The position numbers were made by a program, and so were the translations under genes. From positions 1 through 30,624 of IMG/VR virus record IMGVR_UViG_3300048066_000360: a DNA stretch of 30,624 nucleotides. One strand, given 5' to 3'. Each line of letters opens with the position of its first letter. Positions within the stretch are counted from its first letter, which is position 1. The notes below the pieces were generated by a model. It was not told the origin of the DNA. It worked only from the letters and a program-made list of their open reading frames with translations, and made no database searches. This stretch comes from a virus. Positions 1-5,260 of this stretch are shown here, in pieces.

Positions 1-337
1 CTGGTTCCTCCGAAAACAGATCCATTTTATTTTCTACACCAGCCCAGTCTTCTGCATCTTCAGGGGGCGTTCTAGCCTCAGTAATGTTTGGCCACCTTTG
101 AGCATATTTCTCATTATGTATTTCTAGTACTTTTATTCTGTTAGGATCCCATCCTGGTTCTTGATCACCAATGATTGCATCTACTGGGCATTCTGGTACA
201 CAAACTCCACAGTCAATACATTCGTTTGGGTCAATTACTAACATGTTCTTACCTTCGTAAAAACAATCCACAGGACACACTTCTACGCATGTCATATGCT
301 TACAATTAATACAATCTTCTGTAACTAAGTAACTCAT
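1..337 (-). CDS. fdxA: 7Fe ferredoxin, FdxA-type (3' end outside window)
   Basis: Small electron carrier expected to hold one [3Fe-4S] and one [4Fe-4S] cluster. The 112 visible residues match the bacterial FdxA / Azotobacter ferredoxin I layout. The first motif is C9-I-N-C12 followed by C17-x3-C21-P-x2-C25, and the second is C40-I-D-C43-x2-C46-x3-C50-P. By analogy with that family (numbering shifted by one), C9, C17 and C50 would bind the 3Fe cluster and C21, C40, C43 and C46 the 4Fe cluster. The C-terminal part, with WPNIT and DAEDW, also matches the family. FdxA proteins are about 106-112 aa, so only a few codons and the stop should lie beyond the window edge. The ATG shares its A with the TAA of the upstream 2OG oxygenase (TAATG), which implies translational coupling in the clamp-loader operon. 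This is not the plant-type 2Fe-2S PetF known from cyanophages. The electron partner is unknown. Confidence 0.93.
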   Translation of the reverse strand, partial: MSYLVTEDCINCKHMTCVEVCPVDCFYEGKNMLVIDPNECIDCGVCVPECPVDAIIGDQEPGWDPNRIKVLEIHNEKYAQRWPNITEARTPPEDAEDWAGVENKMDLFSEEP

Positions 338-909
338 TATTCTTCAAATTTTACAACATAATTAGCAGCCACACGTTTCTTTAGTTGTGTCGGTGTACTT
401 GCATGATATAGTTCACTTGGAAATATAACAACTCGACCTTTACGTGGTTCTACTTTGTTAACAATATTATACGATGATTCGTCGTGTTCTAAATTAGGAT
501 ATTTTATATCTGTAAACACTGTAGGATTATCACCGTCTGTAACATAATATATAATAGAATGCCAACCTGGCTCGTGTCTATCTGCATGTACAGGATGATT
601 CAACCCATCTTCGTATAGTGGAGTATACATTAATGTATTTACTTTACATCGCTGTATACTAATAATTTTTCGGCTAAGTTCCTTTTCAATAAAGTACAAA
701 GGAACATTTAGTAACGGCCAAAGATATGTTCCGTCACCTTCATAAAATGCGGCATGTACTAGTTGATGTTCCTCAACTTCGCCTTTTCTAAGTTGTTTTC
801 CTCTACCGTATGTATGATCAGAATATTGCCACGGGGTGTCCACATGCAACATTGCATTTTCAATTTCATCTACTAGCCTTGTAGGAAATATATTATCAAG
901 GATTTGCAT
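337..909 (-). CDS. 2OG-Fe(II) oxygenase superfamily protein
   Basis: 190-aa protein of the double-stranded beta-helix 2-oxoglutarate/Fe(II)-dependent dioxygenase family (prolyl-4-hydroxylase/AlkB-like fold). The facial triad is visible: H108-A-D110 in [13 protein letters not shown], and the distal H169 in ELYHAS. R179, ten residues further on, fits the 2OG carboxylate ligand. The length is typical of the short stand-alone phage versions. The substrate cannot be read from the sequence; protein hydroxylation and nucleic-acid or small-molecule oxidation are all possible. It starts with an ATG overlapping the clamp-loader stop (TAATG), and its own stop overlaps the ferredoxin start in the same way. 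This places an iron-dependent oxygenase directly next to an iron-sulfur electron carrier. Confidence 0.88.
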   Translation of the reverse strand: MQILDNIFPTRLVDEIENAMLHVDTPWQYSDHTYGRGKQLRKGEVEEHQLVHAAFYEGDGTYLWPLLNVPLYFIEKELSRKIISIQRCKVNTLMYTPLYEDGLNHPVHADRHEPGWHSIIYYVTDGDNPTVFTDIKYPNLEHDESSYNIVNKVEPRKGRVVIFPSELYHASTPTQLKKRVAANYVVKFEE

Positions 910-1823
910 TAAAGCGAAGCCAATCTAATAAGTGTTGCTGCTAAATTAATCTCCGGATCTGCAACTAGAGTATGATCTACTAGTCCTTGTTTAATTACAA
1001 GTACAGCTCTGTCCTGCTGTGCATTGTCGCCGAACAGTTCAATGTTGTCATACAACCATCGATAAATTTCTTCCATCTCTTCAGGACGTACAGCACCACA
1101 AAGTAACTTACGTGCTTCTTGAATTTTACCTGCCTTAAACAATTCAACCATGTCAAGTTTCCAATCAGCTTCGCCTGTATCGCCTTCATTAGGCTTTAGC
1201 AAACTGTTGTCTTGTACATTCATTTGTACTGTGTTAATGCATTTACGCAAGTCTGGATATGTTGCTTTTACATATGTATCTAGTGTATCCAAATCAGGAG
1301 TAACACCTTCAGTAATAAGTATTTCAGCGACTCGAGCTGTGAACTCAGTTTGGTCAATTTTAGCAATGTGGAAACCTTGACACCTACTATGCAAAGCGGG
1401 AATAACACGATTTGGATAGTTACAAGTAAGAATGAAACGAGCAGTAGTATGATACTCTTCCATAACACCACGCAACGCCGCTTGAGCGTTTGGAGATAAG
1501 TAGTCAGCCTCATCTAATAATACAACCTTAAATTCCCCAAATGGAATCATTTGTACAAAGTTTACAATTTTATCACGTACATCATCTACTGAGTTTGTTC
1601 GCGATGCGTTTATTTCAAGAATATCTAATTCCTGTATTTCAAGTTCATTGAACAATAATTTTGCAAGTGTTGTCTTACCAATACCTGCATTACCACTAAA
1701 CAATAAATGTGGAATAGTTTTTTCTTTAATCCAATTATTTACCTGGTTACGTTGTGCTTCGTCGCGAAATACATAACCACTTACCGTCTTAGGACGATAC
1801 TTCTCTACCCATAATTCTTTCAA
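909..1823 (-). CDS. 44: Sliding-clamp loader large subunit (T4 gp44-like)
   Basis: AAA+ ATPase subunit that opens and loads the sliding clamp (gp45) onto primer-template junctions during phage replication. Visible landmarks are the RFC-type N-terminus LWVEKYRP (4-11), Walker A GNAGIGKT (44-51), Walker B VVLLDEAD (100-107), a sensor-1 asparagine in TCNYP (near 135) and the SRC arginine-finger motif (146-148). The 304-aa length is close to T4 gp44 (319 aa). No ATG precedes the conserved N-terminus, so the start is a TTG, supported by GGAG six bases upstream. It is the first gene of an operon with the 2OG oxygenase and ferredoxin, behind a consensus sigma70-like promoter at 1848-1876. The small subunit gp62 is not in the window. 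Confidence 0.96.
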   Translation of the reverse strand: MKELWVEKYRPKTVSGYVFRDEAQRNQVNNWIKEKTIPHLLFSGNAGIGKTTLAKLLFNELEIQELDILEINASRTNSVDDVRDKIVNFVQMIPFGEFKVVLLDEADYLSPNAQAALRGVMEEYHTTARFILTCNYPNRVIPALHSRCQGFHIAKIDQTEFTARVAEILITEGVTPDLDTLDTYVKATYPDLRKCINTVQMNVQDNSLLKPNEGDTGEADWKLDMVELFKAGKIQEARKLLCGAVRPEEMEEIYRWLYDNIELFGDNAQQDRAVLVIKQGLVDHTLVADPEINLAATLIRLASL

Positions 1824-1847
1824 GTTCTTCTCCGTATTGTTTCTATT

Positions 1848-1876
1848 ATTTTAACATTTTTTATATGATTTGTCAA
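1848..1876 (-). promoter_or_regulatory. sigma70-like promoter for clamp-loader operon
   Basis: TTGACA (1871-1876) and TAAAAT (1848-1853) are separated by exactly 17 bases on the minus strand, 25 bases upstream of the TTG start. The -35 box contains the TGA stop of the upstream exonuclease gene. This arrangement suggests recognition by host RNA polymerase, giving early or middle expression. Confidence 0.75.
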
Positions 1877-2409
1877 CGCTCAATGTTTAATTCTTTGTAA
1901 GCAACCTGGATTGCTTTTGATTGATAGTAAGCATCTGCTAATGCATTGTGTAAATCGTTTTGTATTGCTTTACGTGGATCTTGTTTACAACACCCAAAAA
2001 GTGTTCTAGAATCCCGTATTTGCCAGAAGTTCCACGGAATAGGTCTTCCGCCTTGGCGGAACATGTCTTCCATAATGGTATAGTCAAAACCATATCCTTG
2101 TCCCCAAAATGTATCAACACCAACACTAAACTTGCTAATCTGTTTTAAAGCCTCATCTACGCTGACGGCTCCGGTTTGATCAAATGCTTCGTTACGTATC
2201 TGTTCATCTTGTTTACCCCACCACTCTATTGTGTCATCACTTGCACTACGACCTAACTTATCTTGATCTTCAATGCAAATTTTAATATAAAACTCTGAAT
2301 GTGGTTCGTCGTTTGATTTAGGATCAAACTTAACGCCACCTAAACTTAAAACTGTAGCACTTGGTTTTGTGTCAATTGTTTCAAGGTCAATAGAAGCATG
2401 TATGCTCAT
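1873..2409 (-). CDS. dexA: DEDD-family 3'-5' exonuclease, DexA / RNase T-like
   Basis: 178-aa exonuclease of the DnaQ/RNase H-like DEDD superfamily. The motifs are in order: D8-L-E10 (Exo I), D109 in GYGFDY (Exo II) and H154-x4-D159 in HNALADA (Exo III, DEDDh type). The conserved TIEWWGKQ stretch matches the Rv2179c-like/DexA subgroup. T4 DexA (227 aa) degrades single-stranded DNA, and related bacterial enzymes act on RNA, so the natural substrate is uncertain. The ATG overlaps the TGA of the upstream 53-aa membrane microprotein (ATGA), with AGGAG 11 bases upstream. It is probably transcribed from the promoter at 2590-2618. The gene symbol follows T4 by family resemblance only. Confidence 0.8.
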   Translation of the reverse strand: MSIHASIDLETIDTKPSATVLSLGGVKFDPKSNDEPHSEFYIKICIEDQDKLGRSASDDTIEWWGKQDEQIRNEAFDQTGAVSVDEALKQISKFSVGVDTFWGQGYGFDYTIMEDMFRQGGRPIPWNFWQIRDSRTLFGCCKQDPRKAIQNDLHNALADAYYQSKAIQVAYKELNIER

Positions 2410-2567
2410 TTTTTAGTATTCTCCTGGCCAATTCCGCCAATAATTAAAAACAGGTATAAAATAGGCCAAGCCCATCCTATTAATGATCCAGTAATATGCA
2501 GGTACATTAATACAATTCCGGTTAACCCCATTGTACCCAAACCTGTTAGTTGTGTTGGTAATTTCAT
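2406..2567 (-). CDS. 53-aa membrane microprotein
   Basis: Short gene of 53 codons plus stop. The protein begins MKLPTQLTGLG and has two hydrophobic stretches (about 13-30 and 33-47), with aromatic residues between them (GWAWPILY) and a polar tail ending in TKK. It is probably an inner-membrane protein with two helices or one long hairpin. An excellent AAGGAG site (2575-2580) lies seven bases before the ATG, and a consensus promoter lies directly upstream. The TGA overlaps the exonuclease ATG by four bases (ATGA). The function is unknown; its position suggests co-expression with the exonuclease. Competing reading frames on both strands lack a ribosome binding site and read as non-coding. Confidence 0.82.
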   Translation of the reverse strand: MKLPTQLTGLGTMGLTGIVLMYLHITGSLIGWAWPILYLFLIIGGIGQENTKK

Positions 2568-2578
2568 AAAAAAACTCC

Positions 2579-2610
2579 TTAATGCTTACATTATACTGTA
2601 TAAGCATTAA
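2579..2610. repeat. Perfect inverted repeat around the -10 box
   Basis: TTAATGCTTA (2579-2588) and its exact complement TAAGCATTAA (2601-2610) flank a 12-base spacer. The spacer contains most of the TATAAT of the minus-strand promoter. The right arm, read on the minus strand, runs into the AAGGAG ribosome binding site. It could be an operator, or an RNA hairpin formed only in read-through transcripts. Confidence 0.7.
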
Positions 2611-2618
2611 AGAGTCAA
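2590..2618 (-). promoter_or_regulatory. sigma70-like promoter for microprotein/exonuclease
   Basis: TTGACT (2613-2618), a 17-base spacer and TATAAT (2590-2595) on the minus strand, just after the mazG stop. The start of transcription would fall near 2583, inside the downstream arm of the inverted repeat. Confidence 0.8.
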
Positions 2619-2637
2619 GTTCTTTTGGAAGAATTAT

Positions 2638-2943
2638 TTAAGAAAGTTTGGTTAGATCTGCTTCTTTAATAAACACACCGTCTACCATCATTCCTTTACG
2701 ATCTTTAATATCGTCATAGGCTACGGAAAGACATTCTTCCATTGTAATACCGTTTCTAGTCATGATGTTAATTAGTACAACCATCATGTCTCCAATATCG
2801 TCACGAATATCTTTTCCTTTGCAGATGTTATCACTTAGTTCACCTGCTTCTTGTATCAACTTCATATACTGATCTTTATCAGTACTTCCGTCAATTAAAT
2901 TACGGTCATGATGCCATTCGGCAATTTTTTCTACGTAGTTCAT
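2638..2943 (-). CDS. mazG: MazG-like nucleotide pyrophosphohydrolase
   Basis: 101-aa all-alpha NTP pyrophosphatase. Metal-binding residues are visible as E32-A-G-E35 (QEAGEL) and D49-x2-D52 (RDDIGDMMV), the usual ExxE...DxxD pattern of single-domain MazG. MazG enzymes hydrolyse (d)NTPs. In marine T4-like phages the gene is a common auxiliary gene, once thought to lower ppGpp and later shown in a cyanophage to prefer deoxynucleotides. It follows the GroES-like gene by three bases (TAGTAAATG), so it is probably read from the late promoter at 3829-3836. The next sigma70-like promoter starts 20 bases after its stop. Confidence 0.92.
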   Translation of the reverse strand: MNYVEKIAEWHHDRNLIDGSTDKDQYMKLIQEAGELSDNICKGKDIRDDIGDMMVVLINIMTRNGITMEECLSVAYDDIKDRKGMMVDGVFIKEADLTKLS

Positions 2944-2946
2944 TTA

Positions 2947-3393
2947 CTAGTCCTTTTCTGGTATAAACGATTGTGGGTCAACGGTGTCTGGACCGTCACT
3001 GTATTCTTCACCTAGACGTAAGTCATTTGGTTTTTCATCTGCATAGCCTAGCACACTTTCTGCTTCGACCATTCTAAGTACTAAAACTTCTTCGCCAGTG
3101 TCGCATTCAAAACTTCTAGTCCATCGACCGTGTTCGACTAGAACCCATTGTCCTACATTGTAGACATCTTTGTTCTTTGGGCCTTTTGAATATACTTGGC
3201 CCCAGCGAGGATAGATGCCTCTAGTTTTACCATCGTCACTTGCAATAATAATTCCGCCTTCAGTTTTTTGTTCACCAAAGTCCATACCAGTAACAAGTAC
3301 ACGATTGCCTATTGCTCTAGGCTTCCCCTTGTGTGTCATTTTGACACCTTTTTGACCTTGTGTTAATCGGTCATAATCAATATATTCAGACAT
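2947..3393 (-). CDS. GroES-like co-chaperonin (gp31-type role)
   Basis: 148-aa protein with a Cpn10 beta-barrel core at about 25-110. RAIGNRVLVTGMDF resembles the first GroES strands, followed by a glycine- and isoleucine-rich mobile loop (EQKTEGGIIIASDDGKTRGI, 41-60) and then GQVYSKGPKNKDVYNVGQWVLVE, the GroES G-x-Gxx...GD-V region. It is longer than GroES (97 aa), with an acidic C-terminal tail of about 40 residues. T4 gp31 replaces GroES to fold the major capsid protein, and the same role is likely here. Its ATG overlaps the stop of the upstream acidic protein (TAATG), placing it in a late transcript, which fits capsid folding. Confidence 0.85.
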   Translation of the reverse strand: MSEYIDYDRLTQGQKGVKMTHKGKPRAIGNRVLVTGMDFGEQKTEGGIIIASDDGKTRGIYPRWGQVYSKGPKNKDVYNVGQWVLVEHGRWTRSFECDTGEEVLVLRMVEAESVLGYADEKPNDLRLGEEYSDGPDTVDPQSFIPEKD

Positions 3394-3806
3394 TAGTCAC
3401 CTTTTTTAACAAAATTGCCATCATCATCTTCTACCCAATCATCGTCAAACTCAGCAAGTTCAGCTTCAGTAGGTTCATTTACTACTTCTTTAGATGCTGC
3501 TTTCTTTTGAGCTCTAGTTGTTTTAGGCTTAGATGTTGATTCTTCTACTGCCGCAGGTTCATCTGCAACAATTTTTCCTACACTTTCGTCAGGTACAGTT
3601 GCTGGATTATCTGCATAGTAATCTCTAAGTACATCTTCTTTTTTACGTATAATTTTGCCGCCTGGGCCTAATTCGTCGCCACGTGCATTAACTCTAGCAT
3701 TACCAACTGCCGGAGTCATTTCATTTTTTTGTCTTAAAAGTTCTAAGTCTATGGTTTTACCTTTCATAGTCTTATAAACTTTGTTTACGTTTTTATTCAT
3801 TGCCAT
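3393..3806 (-). CDS. Conserved acidic phage protein, unknown function
   Basis: 137-aa protein starting MAMNKNVNKVYKTMKG. The start at 3806 is chosen because AGGAGA lies seven bases upstream and a late promoter motif (3829-3836) lies just before it. An open frame extending further upstream is not supported. The N-terminal half (about 1-65) is basic with short conserved-looking blocks (KTIDLELLRQKNEMTPAVGN, ARGDELGPGG). The second half is low-complexity, with a Lys/Ala/Thr patch (KPKTTRAQKKAASKE) and a strongly acidic end (EFDDDWVEDDDG). A late promoter and a disordered acidic tail would fit an internal head, scaffold or DNA-packaging partner, but no known family is recognised. It is co-transcribed with the GroES-like gene. 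Confidence 0.75.
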   Translation of the reverse strand: MAMNKNVNKVYKTMKGKTIDLELLRQKNEMTPAVGNARVNARGDELGPGGKIIRKKEDVLRDYYADNPATVPDESVGKIVADEPAAVEESTSKPKTTRAQKKAASKEVVNEPTEAELAEFDDDWVEDDDGNFVKKGD

Positions 3807-3828
3807 AATAATTCTCCTATTATATACG

Positions 3829-3836
3829 TATTTATC
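3829..3836 (-). promoter_or_regulatory. T4-type late promoter (GATAAATA)
   Basis: GATAAATA followed by C on the minus strand, close to the T4 late consensus TATAAATA. It lies 23 bases upstream of the ATG at 3806, with AGGAGA between. The TAA inside it is the stop codon of the upstream DnaE-like gene. Confidence 0.65.
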
Positions 3837-4362
3837 TAAGGAACTCGCGCCAATCCAGGTCAAACTGAATTGAATTGATCTTGTGTACGCCTATTAAGTA
3901 TAACACATAACTTGCTACAGAACTACCTCTACCTACACCCCATACAATATCATTTTCACGCATAAAGTCTACTAGATAGATCATATAGCGTAATAAATTG
4001 TGCATATCACGTTCGCCATATGCTTCCATTTCTTCCCATATACGATCTTGTACGTGTTGTGGGCAGGGTGTTTCTGCTTTGCCTAGTACATATTCATATA
4101 CATTAATGTCTTTGTATTCATCAGGCATAAACCATTCACTTTGACATACACCGTCAAAAGTCTGTTGATCTACTTCTAATGGAATATACTTTTGTAGTTT
4201 GTTGAGGCCTTGTTCTTCCATAGCCTTATTAAACTTATCTACATCGTCGTTTGCATCGCACAAAACCACATGGACTTTATCCACATGACCTGTATAGATC
4301 ATATCGACTAAATCTTTGTTAGAGAATCGTGGTATACCGAGTTCGTCAGTTTTCATAAGCAT
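3832..4362 (-). CDS. Truncated DNA polymerase III alpha (DnaE)-like protein
   Basis: 176-aa protein whose C-terminal part (about 120-176) closely resembles the segment of bacterial DnaE that leads into the palm domain. LVDFMRENDIVWGVGRGSS (130-148) corresponds to the DnaE block that ends in GPGRGSGAGS. IQFDLDWREFL corresponds to DnaE LEFDLLFERFL. In DnaE the catalytic PDFDVDF follows a few residues later; here the gene stops right after FLR. The protein therefore keeps the nucleotide-binding GRGS loop (144-147) but lacks all polymerase aspartates and cannot be an active polymerase. The N-terminus (GIPRFSNKDLVDMIYTG) is not recognised. No good ribosome binding site precedes the ATG at 4362; M3 is an alternative. 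The stop lies inside a late promoter motif. Family assignment is by motif reading only. Confidence 0.65.
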   Translation of the reverse strand: MLMKTDELGIPRFSNKDLVDMIYTGHVDKVHVVLCDANDDVDKFNKAMEEQGLNKLQKYIPLEVDQQTFDGVCQSEWFMPDEYKDINVYEYVLGKAETPCPQHVQDRIWEEMEAYGERDMHNLLRYMIYLVDFMRENDIVWGVGRGSSVASYVLYLIGVHKINSIQFDLDWREFLR

Positions 4363-4371
4363 GTATACAGT

Positions 4372-4599
4372 TTAACTGATATTAATTAAATTGTCAAGAT
4401 CATTTTCGCCATTTTGTTCTTTAATTTGCTGTTTTGCACGACGAGTACTAAGTTCTTGTCTATAATCATCAAGAATTAGCATGATTTGTTGTTGTACTTC
4501 TGGATTAGTTGTTTTCCAATAACGAGAACTTAGATCAATAATTTTATCTTCTAACTCGTTATCTTTTAATGTTCCAACTTTTGTTAGAGGGTGTGTCAT
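4372..4599 (-). CDS. Small conserved hypothetical protein (helical)
   Basis: 75-aa charged protein starting MTHPLTKVGTLKDNELEDKI. It is predicted mostly alpha-helical, with an amphipathic stretch (about 18-60, YWKTTNPEVQQQIMLILDDYRQEL) and a polar Gln/Glu/Asn-rich end. No catalytic motif or membrane segment is seen. It starts two bases after the stop of the 208-aa structural protein and is probably part of its late transcript. Proteins of this type occur next to structural genes in marine T4-like phages, but no function is recognised. Confidence 0.7.
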   Translation of the reverse strand: MTHPLTKVGTLKDNELEDKIIDLSSRYWKTTNPEVQQQIMLILDDYRQELSTRRAKQQIKEQNGENDLDNLINIS

Positions 4600-4601
4600 T
4601 C

Positions 4602-5228
4602 TTAAGAATATTGTCCTAGATATCTGCCATATACAGTATTACCGCCGTCTGTTGTCCAAAAATCAACAATGTGCGGATTAGCTGAACTGTTAACAACAAA
4701 TGAATCCCATATTGCATTACCGTCAGTTTTTAAAACGCTACCTAAGCCTGCTGCCCAAGTAACTGTTATAGCATGTCCTGATTGAGCAAAAATTTCACAA
4801 CGCATTTCAGCATATTCACCTGATGCTGGCCAACCACTAACATTTACTGTCATGTTTGCACTAACACTTGGCGATACTGCACCAACTGTAATTTTATGAT
4901 AATGTCCGCCTTCAATACCTGAAAAAGAAACATCAAACGGTGATACTTGTTGAGCACTACCTTGAGAACCTGTTTGATGATATGTTTTAGTAATTTCTCT
5001 TAATCTCGGATTAATTAATTCAACTGGAACAGCATTTTCACTATCGTAAAAAGTATTGTTTGCATTTAACTTTGCAGTAGTTGTTTGCAAAGATGTTATT
5101 TCTGTAGCCGCTGTACCTAAGCCTGTTTTAATTTCACTAAAGTTATCACGAAAGCCTTGGCTATCGTTATCCTGACCTGCTATCGGAAAGTCAGCGTCTA
5201 TATTTGCGTTGGTTATATTACTTGCCAT
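4602..5228 (-). CDS. Virion structural / fibre-associated protein
   Basis: 208-aa beta-rich protein. The N-terminal 40 residues hold a D-F-P-I-A-G-Q-D-N-D-S-Q-G-F-R-D-N-F motif (13-30). It parallels the NDGTGD...REAF..V..NF module at the start of the two following structural proteins and probably is a shared virion docking or trimerisation element. Residues 40-60 look coiled. The rest (about 85-208) is Ser/Thr/Gly/Val-rich with a WTTDGGNTVYGRYLGQYS ending typical of receptor-binding tips. The ATG at 5228 has AGGAGA upstream and a late promoter motif GATAAATA at 5249-5256. No enzymatic domain is recognised. Confidence 0.75.
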   Translation of the reverse strand: MASNITNANIDADFPIAGQDNDSQGFRDNFSEIKTGLGTAATEITSLQTTTAKLNANNTFYDSENAVPVELINPRLREITKTYHQTGSQGSAQQVSPFDVSFSGIEGGHYHKITVGAVSPSVSANMTVNVSGWPASGEYAEMRCEIFAQSGHAITVTWAAGLGSVLKTDGNAIWDSFVVNSSANPHIVDFWTTDGGNTVYGRYLGQYS

Positions 5229-5248
5229 GTTTTATGTTCTCCTACAAC

Positions 5249-5256
5249 TATTTATC
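5249..5256 (-). promoter_or_regulatory. T4-type late promoter (GATAAATA)
   Basis: CGATAAATAG on the minus strand, 21 bases upstream of the ATG of the 208-aa structural protein, with an AGGAGA ribosome binding site between them. It sits in the short gap after the stop of the 918-aa gene. Confidence 0.65.
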
Positions 5257-5260
5257 GTTA

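Noticed and set aside
2413-2607. A 64-codon minus frame and an opposing plus frame at 2398-2610
   Set aside because: Both cross the promoter and lack a ribosome binding site. The 53-aa frame at 2406-2567 has AAGGAG, a hydrophobic product and a stop-start overlap.
2579-2610. Inverted repeat as a rho-independent terminator for mazG
   Set aside because: The stem is AT-rich, and the T-run comes after a four-base GGAG gap and overlaps a ribosome binding site and start codon. A promoter or operator role fits better.
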